Assembly: GCA_030426085.1 (NCBI GenBank)
Contig: JAUHYW010000001.1
Location: forward strand, 223,479-287,478
Length of the DNA stretch: 64,000 nt
Source of the DNA: a bacterium
GTDB taxonomy: Bacteria > Myxococcota_A > Bradymonadia > UBA7976 > UBA1532
Direction: 5' to 3'
Below are positions 1 to 7,026 of the stretch, one piece after another (the stretch's first letter is position 1; each line of letters begins with the position of its first letter). The notes under the pieces were generated by a model. The model saw only the letters and a list, made by a program, of their open reading frames with translations. It ran no database searches and was not told where the DNA came from. Made by a program: the position numbers and the translations under genes.

Positions 1-531
1 GCGCATGATCGCGATGCGCTCGGCGGCGTCCGTCGCTCGGGCGTCGAGGTCGATGTAATACGACACCCGCCGCAGGCCGTCGGGGGTCACCTCGAAGAGC
101 AGCGCCGCGGCGTCCTCGGCGAGCGACTCGGCGACGCGCAGCTCGTCGGGCAGCAGCGTGGGGTCGACGTCGGGGAAGAGCGCCATGATCGGGGTGCCGA
201 GCCCGTAGCCGTCCAGGCGCAGCCAGGGCCCGGGATCGACGGGGCCCGAGGTCTGGCTGCTCGGCAGCGCGCCGACGGGGAAGTCGAGGCGGTAGCCCGA
301 GGCGCGGCTGTCGTCGGCCACCAGGTAGCGATCGGACGGCCAGGGGAAGGTGCAGGCGACCGGCTGGAGCGGATCGCAGCCGTCGTCGGCCAACGGTATG
401 CCTTCATCGGGCACGCTCGCGTCCACCGGGTCGGCGTCGGGGTCGTCGTCACACCCGCACAGCAGCCCCACAGTCATCAGCGCGCCCAGCATCCACCGGA
501 TCGCACCCACCTCGCGCACAGTGTTCCGCAT
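1..531 (-). CDS. Lipoprotein of unknown function, N-terminal part only
   Basis: Only the first 177 codons are present; the gene runs off the left edge. The ATG at 531 has a purine-rich GGAGGGAG just upstream. Residues 1-27 form a lipoprotein signal ending in LCGC (Cys27), followed by an Asp/Pro-rich linker. After that comes a stretch with Pro-Trp-Pro-Ser-Asp (PWPSD) and a text resembling the N-terminal region of large secreted myxobacterial lipoproteins and of the bacterial virulence-factor lipase N-terminal family, which carry a similar P-[FW]-P-[NS]-D motif. That relation is from memory and weak. It is divergent from the TPR protein at 755. The function cannot be told from this fragment. 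Confidence 0.8.
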   Translation of the reverse strand, partial: MRNTVREVGAIRWMLGALMTVGLLCGCDDDPDADPVDASVPDEGIPLADDGCDPLQPVACTFPWPSDRYLVADDSRASGYRLDFPVGALPSSQTSGPVDPGPWLRLDGYGLGTPIMALFPDVDPTLLPDELRVAESLAEDAAALLFEVTPDGLRRVSYYIDLDARATDAAERIAIMR

Positions 532-658
532 CGCTCCCTCCCCGGCGACCCCCGCGGGTCGACCCGGGCCACGGTGCCCGACACCCGCGTACGGAATCAA
601 CCGCCGAGCGCGCCGTTTCGGGGCCGCCGGGCCGGCACCCGACATGGCTCGCGGTTAG

Positions 659-687
659 TTGACGGTCCCCCGAGCGAGTCCTACGAT
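659..687 (+). promoter_or_regulatory. Probable sigma-70-type promoter for the 755 gene
   Basis: TTGACG (659-664) and TACGAT (682-687) are separated by exactly 17 bp. They lie about 70 bp upstream of the ATG at 755, which has its own GGAGG. Hexamers were matched by eye to TTGACA/TATAAT. Confidence 0.5.
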
Positions 688-754
688 GCGTACGACTCGA
701 CGCGCGCCCCGACGTCACCCGCGGGGCGACAGGCGTCGAGAGGGAGGAAAGCGC

Positions 755-1519
755 ATGACGCGCAGGTGGGCGAAGTCGACGGCGCTGGCGATCCTGATCG
801 CCGCTCCGGTGCAGGCCCAGCCGGCCGACGACGCCGTCTCGCAGGTCGAAGCTCTCGCCGGAGAAGCCCGGGCGCTCTACGACGCCGGCGAGTTCGGGCA
901 GGCCGTCGCGAAGTATCTCGAGGCCTACAAGCTCCAGCCCACCGCGGCGGTGCTCTACAACGTGGCGGTCATCTACGACAAGAAGCTCAAGGAGGTCGAT
1001 CTCGCCATCGACTTCTACCGGCGCTACATCGGCTCGCCCGACGCCGATCCCCAGGCGGTGCAGCGGGCGACGGCGCGCTTGCAGGCCCTCAAGGCCGAGA
1101 AGGAGGCCCGGCGTCAGGCCGAGCTGTCGACCCTGACGCCCACCGGCGGGGGGCAGGCCGAGGGGCAGCGCACGCCACCCCCGGCGCACATGTCGACCCA
1201 GGCGGTCACCGGGTGGGTGATGGCGAGCGCCGGGGCGGCGCTCCTGATCGGAGGCGGCGTCGTGGGCTACCTCGCCGGCGACTCGCAGGAGAAGTTCGCC
1301 GACTCGACCCGCGAGGTCGACGACCGCATCGAGGCCCGCGACGTCGGCGAGGACCGGGCGCTGATCGCCGACGTGCTGCTCGGCGCCGGCGCCGCGGCGA
1401 CGATCACCGGGCTGCTGCTGGTGGTGCTCGACGACGGGCCGGCCGAGGCCGAGGGCACCGCGATCCACGTCGGCCCGCGGGGCGACGGCTTCGGCGTCTC
1501 GGTGGGAGGGGTCTGGTGA
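755..1519 (+). CDS. TPR-containing membrane/periplasmic protein
   Basis: A 254-residue protein with GGAGG at 744-748 before the ATG. Residues 1-22 look like a signal peptide. Residues about 27-110 form TPR-like helix pairs (an ALYDAGEFGQAV-type repeat, then VLYNVAVIYDK), followed by a Lys/Arg/Glu-rich helix. Two hydrophobic segments follow (about 151-174 and 203-225), separated by a charged loop. The family is common in myxobacteria next to Ser/Thr kinases, but no enzymatic role is known to me. Its stop overlaps the start of the next gene (ATGA), so the two are translationally coupled. I infer it is an envelope scaffold acting with the downstream binding protein and kinase. Confidence 0.85.
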   Translation: MTRRWAKSTALAILIAAPVQAQPADDAVSQVEALAGEARALYDAGEFGQAVAKYLEAYKLQPTAAVLYNVAVIYDKKLKEVDLAIDFYRRYIGSPDADPQAVQRATARLQALKAEKEARRQAELSTLTPTGGGQAEGQRTPPPAHMSTQAVTGWVMASAGAALLIGGGVVGYLAGDSQEKFADSTREVDDRIEARDVGEDRALIADVLLGAGAAATITGLLLVVLDDGPAEAEGTAIHVGPRGDGFGVSVGGVW

Positions 1520-3054
1520 TGCGCCCGCACCCGAAGATGGCATCCCCCGCCCTGCTGTCGCTGACGCTGCTGCTCGGCGGCTGCTCGTTCACCCTCGACT
1601 TCGAAGACCAGTGCTCGACCGACGGCGACTGCCCGGGCATCCAGACCTGCGCCCAGGGGCTGTGCACCGGGCCGCTCACCCTCGACGGGGGGGTCGACGC
1701 CGATCCCGGCGAGGCCGACCTCGGCCCGCTCGTCAAGCCCGAGGCCTGCCGCAACACCTACTCGGTGCCCGAGTCGACGCTGCTCGACGACGAGTCGATG
1801 GTCATCCGCCTCGGCATGCTGATGCCGACCACCGGCGACCTGGGGCCGGTGGGGCTGGCCATCGAGCAGGCCGCCGCGCTCGCCGCCGACGAGATCAACG
1901 CCAGCGGCGGGGTCGACGGCGTGCCGATCGGCATCGTGGCGTGCGACACCCAGACCAACCCCGATCAGGCCGAGGCGCTCGCCGAGTGGCTCGTCGAGCG
2001 GGCCCGGGTGCCGGCGATCATCGGCCCGGCGACCAGTTCGGGCACGCTCCAGGTCTTCAACCGGGTCGCCAAGCCCAACGGCACGCTGCTCATCAGCCCG
2101 TCGGCGACGAGCCCCGAGATCAGCAACCTCGACGACGACGACCTGATGTGGCGCACCGTGCCCTCCGACGCCATCCAGGGGCGGGCGATCCTGGAGTACC
2201 TCAAGGATCGCAGCTACCAGAAGATCGCGATGATCTACCTCGACGACGCCTACGGGCGGGGGCTGCTCGACGCGGTCCTGACCCCGCTGTGCGACGAGCC
2301 CATCGGCTGCGGGCCGGACGCCTTCCTCGCCCAGCCGTACTCCGCCGACGAGAACGGCAACGTCGAGGTGGACACCGTCAACGGGCTGATGAACGACCTG
2401 CGCATGTTCGAGCCCGAGGTGCTCGTCTTCGTCGGCTTCGTCGAGGCCGGCATCCGCATCCTCAACTCGGCGGCCAACTCGAGCTTCACCGACATCCCGA
2501 TCGTGCTCAGCGACGGCATGCGCAACGCCGACATCGCCGCCCGGATCCTCGACGACGACCTCAAGCGCAACATCATCGGCACCGCGCCCGCCTCGCCGGC
2601 CGGCTCGGTGTATCAGGGCTTCCGCACCCGCTACGAGGGGCAGTACGACGCCGAGCCGGCGGTCTACAACGCCCAGGCCTACGACGCGATGTACCTGCTC
2701 GCCTTCGCCATCTCGGCCGCGGTGCAGGACGGGCCGCTGACCGGGCAGGCGATCGCAGCCAACCTGGCCCGGGTCTCCGAGGGCGAGCCGGTGCGGGCCG
2801 CGCCCGGCGACTGGAACACCGGCGTCTCGGCTCTGCGGGCGTCGCCGGACGCGACGTTCGACTTCCAGGGGTCGTCGGGCTCCCTCGACTTCGACAACAG
2901 CCGGGGCGAGGCGCCCTCCGATATCGAGGGCTGGTATTTGGACGTCGACGCAGGCACGGTTGAGTCGCTCGGGGTCGTCTTCACCAGCGGCGGCGACTTC
3001 GACGGCATGCTCTTCCGCACGCCCTACGAAGGCGAGGGCGAGCCGCCGATGTAG
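1519..3054 (+). CDS. LivJ-type (Peripla_BP_6) substrate-binding lipoprotein
   Basis: A 511-residue protein. The N-terminus carries a lipobox LGGC (Cys22), then a Cys-rich segment (residues about 31-50) typical of myxobacterial lipoproteins. From about residue 95 the sequence matches the branched-chain amino-acid type periplasmic-binding fold: IRLGMLMPTTGDLGPVG, an AAALAADEINASGGVDG helix, an IIGPATSS turn and a later YDAMYLLAFA. These are hallmark positions of the family that binds amino acids, amides or urea. No ABC permease or ATPase gene is nearby, so it may act as a sensor rather than in transport. It is coupled by ATGA overlap to the TPR gene and is followed 36 bp later by a Ser/Thr kinase; I infer a sensing module. 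The ligand is unknown. Confidence 0.88.
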   Translation: MRPHPKMASPALLSLTLLLGGCSFTLDFEDQCSTDGDCPGIQTCAQGLCTGPLTLDGGVDADPGEADLGPLVKPEACRNTYSVPESTLLDDESMVIRLGMLMPTTGDLGPVGLAIEQAAALAADEINASGGVDGVPIGIVACDTQTNPDQAEALAEWLVERARVPAIIGPATSSGTLQVFNRVAKPNGTLLISPSATSPEISNLDDDDLMWRTVPSDAIQGRAILEYLKDRSYQKIAMIYLDDAYGRGLLDAVLTPLCDEPIGCGPDAFLAQPYSADENGNVEVDTVNGLMNDLRMFEPEVLVFVGFVEAGIRILNSAANSSFTDIPIVLSDGMRNADIAARILDDDLKRNIIGTAPASPAGSVYQGFRTRYEGQYDAEPAVYNAQAYDAMYLLAFAISAAVQDGPLTGQAIAANLARVSEGEPVRAAPGDWNTGVSALRASPDATFDFQGSSGSLDFDNSRGEAPSDIEGWYLDVDAGTVESLGVVFTSGGDFDGMLFRTPYEGEGEPPM

Positions 3055-3090
3055 CGCGGCGCCGACCGCCGAGAGGTCAGGCAAAAGACG

Positions 3091-4866
3091 ATGGGCACCC
3101 TCTGCCCCCACTGCCGTTCCCGCTTCGACGACGACGCCCTCGAGCGCTGTCCGCACGACAACAAGCGCCTCGTGCCCGATCGCAGCGGGCAGACCATCGC
3201 CGACCGCTACACCTTGCGCGAGCTGCTCGGGGTCGGCGGCATGGACAGCTCGGTGTGGCTGGCGTGGCAGACGTCGACCCAGCGTTCGGTGGCGGTCAAG
3301 ATCCTGCCTCCGGTCGAGGGCGACGCCGCCGAGCGCTTCGCCCGCGGGGGGCGCATCGCGTCGAACCTCAACCACCCCAACATCACCACGGTGCACGACT
3401 ACGGCCGCGCGGCGGACGGCGAGCTGTACCTGGTGATGGAGCTGCTCGAAGGGGTGACGCTGTACAAGGCGCTGCGCAAGACGCCCTTCCCGCTCGAGCG
3501 CACGGTGCACGTCATCGATCAGGTGCTGCGGGCCCTGGGCCACGCCCACCGGCGCAGCGTGGTGCACCGCGACATCAAGCTGAGCAACCTGTTCCTGACC
3601 CCCCGGGACGACGACCCCGACTTCGTCAAGGTGCTCGACTTCGGCATCGCCCGCTTCGTCGAGGAGCCGCCCGAGGGCTGGGCTGAGACGGTCAACAACG
3701 AGATCACGACCACCCGCCAGCTCTGCGGCACCCCGCAGTACATGGCCCCCGAGCAGATCGGCTTCGGCAAGATCGACGCCCGGGCCGACCTCTACGCGAC
3801 CGGGGTGGCGACCTACCGCATGATCACCGGGCGGTTCCCGTTCCAGGGCACGGCCCACGACCAGTTCCGGGCCCACCTGCAGAGCCGGCCCCCGCCGTTC
3901 TCCCAGATCCGGCCCGATCTGAACGTGCCGCCCGAGGTCGAGGCGTGGGTGATGCGGGCGCTCGAGAAGGACCCCGACAACCGCTTCGCCAGCGCCGAGG
4001 AGATGCGGACCGCGCTGCGCTCGATCCGCAAGCGGCTGGGCATCGCCGCCGGTGAGCTGGAGGACAGCTCGGTGCGCTCGGCGCCCCACAGCCGCAGCTC
4101 GTCGATCATGTGGGCCGGCGAGGCGCAGGACCGCACGACCGAGCACGTCGTGCCCCAGCCGCCGCGCCGCAGCCGGGCCTGGATCTGGGCCGCGCTGATC
4201 ACGCTGCTGGTGGTCGTCGGCGTGGGCCTGCTGCTGACCCGCGAACCGCCCAAGCCGCGCATCACCGCCCTGGGCAGCGATGAGACCTCGCAGACCGAGC
4301 GCCCGCCGAAGCCCGGGCCGCCGGTCGCCGCGCCGAAGCCGGCCGACGCCGGGCCCCCGGTCGACGCCGCCCCGGTCGAGCGGGCGGTCCTGATCAAGAG
4401 CCGCCCCGACGGGGCGACGGTCGAGCGGGACGGCGAGCGGCTGGGGCGCACCCCGCTCGAGCTGAAGCTGACCCCCGGGCAGTACGTGTTCCGGCTGTCG
4501 CGGCGGGGGCACACCGACGCCGCGATCCGGGTCGACGTGGGCGCCGACGGCGACGAGGTCATCGAGGCGCTGGGCTTGCTCGATCGGCTCGGCCGCGGCC
4601 CGTCCCGACCCGAGCGGCCCGAACCGCCCGCGCCCGATCCCGAGCCGGCGCCCGACCCCGAACCGGCGGTCGCGCCCGCGCCCCCGCCCGAGCCGCCGCC
4701 GGTCATCGCCGCCCCCAAGCCGGCGAAAGAGGCCGAGAAGAAAGACACCGTGCGCATGCAGCTCCTCGATGAAGACGAGGCGCGCACCTTCGATGTTGGC
4801 GGCGGGGCCGAGAAGCCGGCCCCGACTCCGGGCGGATCCAAGCCGTCGGTGGACCTCATCGACTGA
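3091..4866 (+). CDS. Membrane Ser/Thr protein kinase with zinc-ribbon-like start and PEGA domain
   Basis: A 591-residue protein. A short Cys-rich start (CPHC at 5-8, CPH at 20-22) may bind zinc. The kinase domain spans about 38-310: Lys70 in VAVKIL, HRDIKLSN (159-166), DFG (183-185) and an APEQ activation-segment end, so the catalytic set is present. The glycine loop is odd (GVGGMDSSVW): the third Gly is Asp and one residue appears inserted compared with GxGGMGxV. A single hydrophobic segment (about 366-386) is followed by a Pro/Ala linker, a PEGA-like domain (about 432-500) and an acidic Pro-rich tail. The kinase therefore probably sits in the cytoplasm with a periplasmic PEGA tail. It follows the TPR and binding-protein genes in the same direction. 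Confidence 0.92.
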   Translation: MGTLCPHCRSRFDDDALERCPHDNKRLVPDRSGQTIADRYTLRELLGVGGMDSSVWLAWQTSTQRSVAVKILPPVEGDAAERFARGGRIASNLNHPNITTVHDYGRAADGELYLVMELLEGVTLYKALRKTPFPLERTVHVIDQVLRALGHAHRRSVVHRDIKLSNLFLTPRDDDPDFVKVLDFGIARFVEEPPEGWAETVNNEITTTRQLCGTPQYMAPEQIGFGKIDARADLYATGVATYRMITGRFPFQGTAHDQFRAHLQSRPPPFSQIRPDLNVPPEVEAWVMRALEKDPDNRFASAEEMRTALRSIRKRLGIAAGELEDSSVRSAPHSRSSSIMWAGEAQDRTTEHVVPQPPRRSRAWIWAALITLLVVVGVGLLLTREPPKPRITALGSDETSQTERPPKPGPPVAAPKPADAGPPVDAAPVERAVLIKSRPDGATVERDGERLGRTPLELKLTPGQYVFRLSRRGHTDAAIRVDVGADGDEVIEALGLLDRLGRGPSRPERPEPPAPDPEPAPDPEPAVAPAPPPEPPPVIAAPKPAKEAEKKDTVRMQLLDEDEARTFDVGGGAEKPAPTPGGSKPSVDLID

Positions 4867-4885
4867 CCGTCGCCGGGCGACGGCG

Positions 4886-4914
4886 TTGCCCGCGCCGCGG
4901 GTTCCCGCTACACA
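4886..4914 (+). promoter_or_regulatory. Candidate promoter giving a leaderless mRNA for the 4921 gene
   Basis: TTGCCC (4886-4891), a 17-bp spacer, and TACACA (4909-4914). The -10 box ends six bases before the ATG at 4921, so transcription would start at or within a base of that A. No Shine-Dalgarno is present upstream of the ATG. Confidence 0.4.
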
Positions 4915-4920
4915 GCCGAC

Positions 4921-7026
4921 ATGGAGATCCGCGAACTCGCCGAGCGGGTGCTGTTCGGGCGCACCCTCGCCGACAAGCTGCTGCGCCCCGACAGCCCGTT
5001 GACCGATCACCGGCCGGGCCCCGCCATCACCCGGCCCGACGCGCCCGGCCGCCCGCCGGGGCTCGGCCCCGCCCGCCGGGCGCGGATCCCCTTCCCCGCG
5101 CGCTCCGAGCTGCACCGGGACGAGATCCGGGGCCGGGTGCTGCACCGCTTCGCCAACCACGAGCTGATGGCCATCGAGCTGATGGCGCTGGCGCTGCTGC
5201 GCTTCCCCGAGGCGCCGGCAGCCTTTCGGCGGGGGGTCGCCGGGGCGCTGTTCGAAGAGCAGACCCACTTCGAGCTGTACCGCGACCGCATGCAGGCGCT
5301 GGGCTGCGCGCTGGGCGAGGTGCCGGCGAGCCCGCTGTTCTGGGACATCCTGGCGCCGATGGCCGAGCCGATGGACTACGTGACCGGCATGAGCCTCACC
5401 TTCGAGCAGGCCAACCTCGACTTCGCCCGCCACTACCGCGAGGTGTTCGCCGAGGTCGGCGACGCCGAGACCGCGGCGGTGCTGCACCGGGTCTACGAGG
5501 ACGAGATCGGGCACGTGAAGCTGGGCCTCGTGTGGTTCCGCCGGTGGCGCACGTCGCCCGCGCCGCCCGAGGCCACGCCCGAACCCCCACCGAGCGACTG
5601 GGACGCGTGGTGCGCGGCGCTGCCCGATCGTTTGCAGCCGAGCCGGGCGAAGGGCATCGGCTTCGACGTCGAGGGCCGCCGCCGGGCCGGCTTCGACGAG
5701 GGCTACATCCGCCGGCTGCGGGTCTTCCAACAGTCCAAGGGCCGGGTGCCGACGCTGCATCGCTTCAACCCCACCGCCGAGATCGAGCTGACCGGGCGCA
5801 CGCCGCCCGCGGTGGCCCGCCGGCTCGCCCGCGATCTGGAGACGCTGCCGATGTTCGTCTGCGCCCGGGACGACGCGGTCCAGGTCACCCGGGCCCCGCG
5901 CCCCGGCGCCCTCGAGCCGCTGGCCCGGGCCGGCTTCGTGCTGCCCGACTTCGTGACCCCGGGCGAGCTGGGCGGGCGGCGCTTCGCGACGGTGCGCCCA
6001 TGGGCCGCGATCGCCGGCGCCCTGGAGGCCGGCGAGGCGCAGGTCGATCGGCCGGCGACGCCCACCCCGCCCGCGCTCTTCGGCAAAGCCTGGGCCGCCG
6101 CGCAGCTCGGGGCGCTGGCCGATGAGCTGCCCTGCCCGGTCGACCCGGCGCTCGTCGGCGTGCCCTGCCCCGATCGCGCCGCGGTCGAGGCGCAGATCGC
6201 CCGGCTGCGGGCGGCGGGTTTTGGCCCGATCGCGGTGAAGGCCGCGCTGAGCACCGCCGGCGCCGGGATCCGGCGGATCGCAGCCGATGACATATCTCAT
6301 ACCGGATATGGCACACCCGAAGCGGATGACATATTGCCTCGCAGATGGCTGACCCGCGCGCTGGGCGGGGGGCCGGTGATCGTCGAGCCGTGGCTCGATC
6401 GGGTGCTCGATCTGGGCATCCAGCTCACCGTGCGCAGCGACGGCGTCCAGGTCGATGGCGTCGGGCGCAACCTCGTCGATACCCGGGGCCACCACCGGGG
6501 CGTCGCGCTGGTCCCGCTGGCCACCGGGCTGCCCATACCGCTGCGCATCTTCCTCATGAGCCGGCCGGTCCAGGAGACATTGCAGCAGGTCGGCGCCCGG
6601 ATCGGTGCGGCGTTGGCCGAGGCCGGCCACCGGGGCCCGGCGGCGATCGACGCCCTGATCTACCGCGACGGCGATGGCTTCGGCCTCAAGCCGATCGTCG
6701 AGGTCAACCCCCGCTGCTCGATGGGCCGGATCGCCCTGGCGCTGAAGCGGCGAGTCGCTCGGGGCAGCAGCGCGGTGTGGCTGCAACAGCCGGCGGATCG
6801 CGCCCCCCGGGACGCCGACTTCGAGACCCGCGGTGATCCGCCGGTCATCGTCGAGGGCGTCCTGCCGACCACCGATCCCGTCGACGCCCGGTTCGCCACG
6901 ACGCTCTTCGTCGCTCCCCGCTTCGAGATCCTGCGCGCGCGGCTGCGGCAGGCGGTCGGCTCACTGCCGGTGGCCGATCCGGCGTTCGCGATTCACATGC
7001 CCCAGAGTTCCATCACCGCCCGCTGA
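4921..7026 (+). CDS. DUF455 ferritin-like / ATP-grasp-like fusion protein
   Basis: A 701-residue protein. Residues about 65-205 match the DUF455 ferritin-like family (related to the tRNA hydroxylase MiaE): a helix with HELMAIELMALALLRF, then EEQTHFELY, then YEDEIGHVKLGL. These provide the carboxylate and His ligands of a di-metal site. The C-terminal half (about 300-701) is not part of that family; near residue 592 it has VEVNPRCSMGR, and IAVKAALSTAGAG occurs earlier. These look like the Glu/Asn metal-binding and nucleotide-binding regions of an ATP-grasp ligase. The pairing suggests an oxidation plus ligation of one substrate, which is inference. Positions 6273-6345 contain an in-frame, AT-richer stretch with internal repeats. 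The 3' end overlaps the converging gene by 34 bp. Confidence 0.85.
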   Translation: MEIRELAERVLFGRTLADKLLRPDSPLTDHRPGPAITRPDAPGRPPGLGPARRARIPFPARSELHRDEIRGRVLHRFANHELMAIELMALALLRFPEAPAAFRRGVAGALFEEQTHFELYRDRMQALGCALGEVPASPLFWDILAPMAEPMDYVTGMSLTFEQANLDFARHYREVFAEVGDAETAAVLHRVYEDEIGHVKLGLVWFRRWRTSPAPPEATPEPPPSDWDAWCAALPDRLQPSRAKGIGFDVEGRRRAGFDEGYIRRLRVFQQSKGRVPTLHRFNPTAEIELTGRTPPAVARRLARDLETLPMFVCARDDAVQVTRAPRPGALEPLARAGFVLPDFVTPGELGGRRFATVRPWAAIAGALEAGEAQVDRPATPTPPALFGKAWAAAQLGALADELPCPVDPALVGVPCPDRAAVEAQIARLRAAGFGPIAVKAALSTAGAGIRRIAADDISHTGYGTPEADDILPRRWLTRALGGGPVIVEPWLDRVLDLGIQLTVRSDGVQVDGVGRNLVDTRGHHRGVALVPLATGLPIPLRIFLMSRPVQETLQQVGARIGAALAEAGHRGPAAIDALIYRDGDGFGLKPIVEVNPRCSMGRIALALKRRVARGSSAVWLQQPADRAPRDADFETRGDPPVIVEGVLPTTDPVDARFATTLFVAPRFEILRARLRQAVGSLPVADPAFAIHMPQSSITAR
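6280..6340. repeat. AT-rich in-frame insert with short inverted and direct repeats
   Basis: Inside the ATP-grasp-like half of the 4921 gene. CATATC (about 6291) and GATATG (about 6305) form an inverted pair around an 8-base loop. The 10-mer GATGACATAT occurs on both sides of it (about 6286 and 6326). The neighbouring coding sequence is far richer in G+C. The reading frame stays open, adding a short peptide with sequence ADDISHTGYG. It may be a small palindromic mobile repeat. Confidence 0.45.

Noticed and set aside
1267..6786. An 1839-codon open frame on the minus strand
   Set aside because: It is antisense to four well-supported plus-strand genes (TPR protein, binding protein, kinase, DUF455 fusion). 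Its translation is Arg/Gly/His/Asp low complexity, typical of antisense frames at very high GC.
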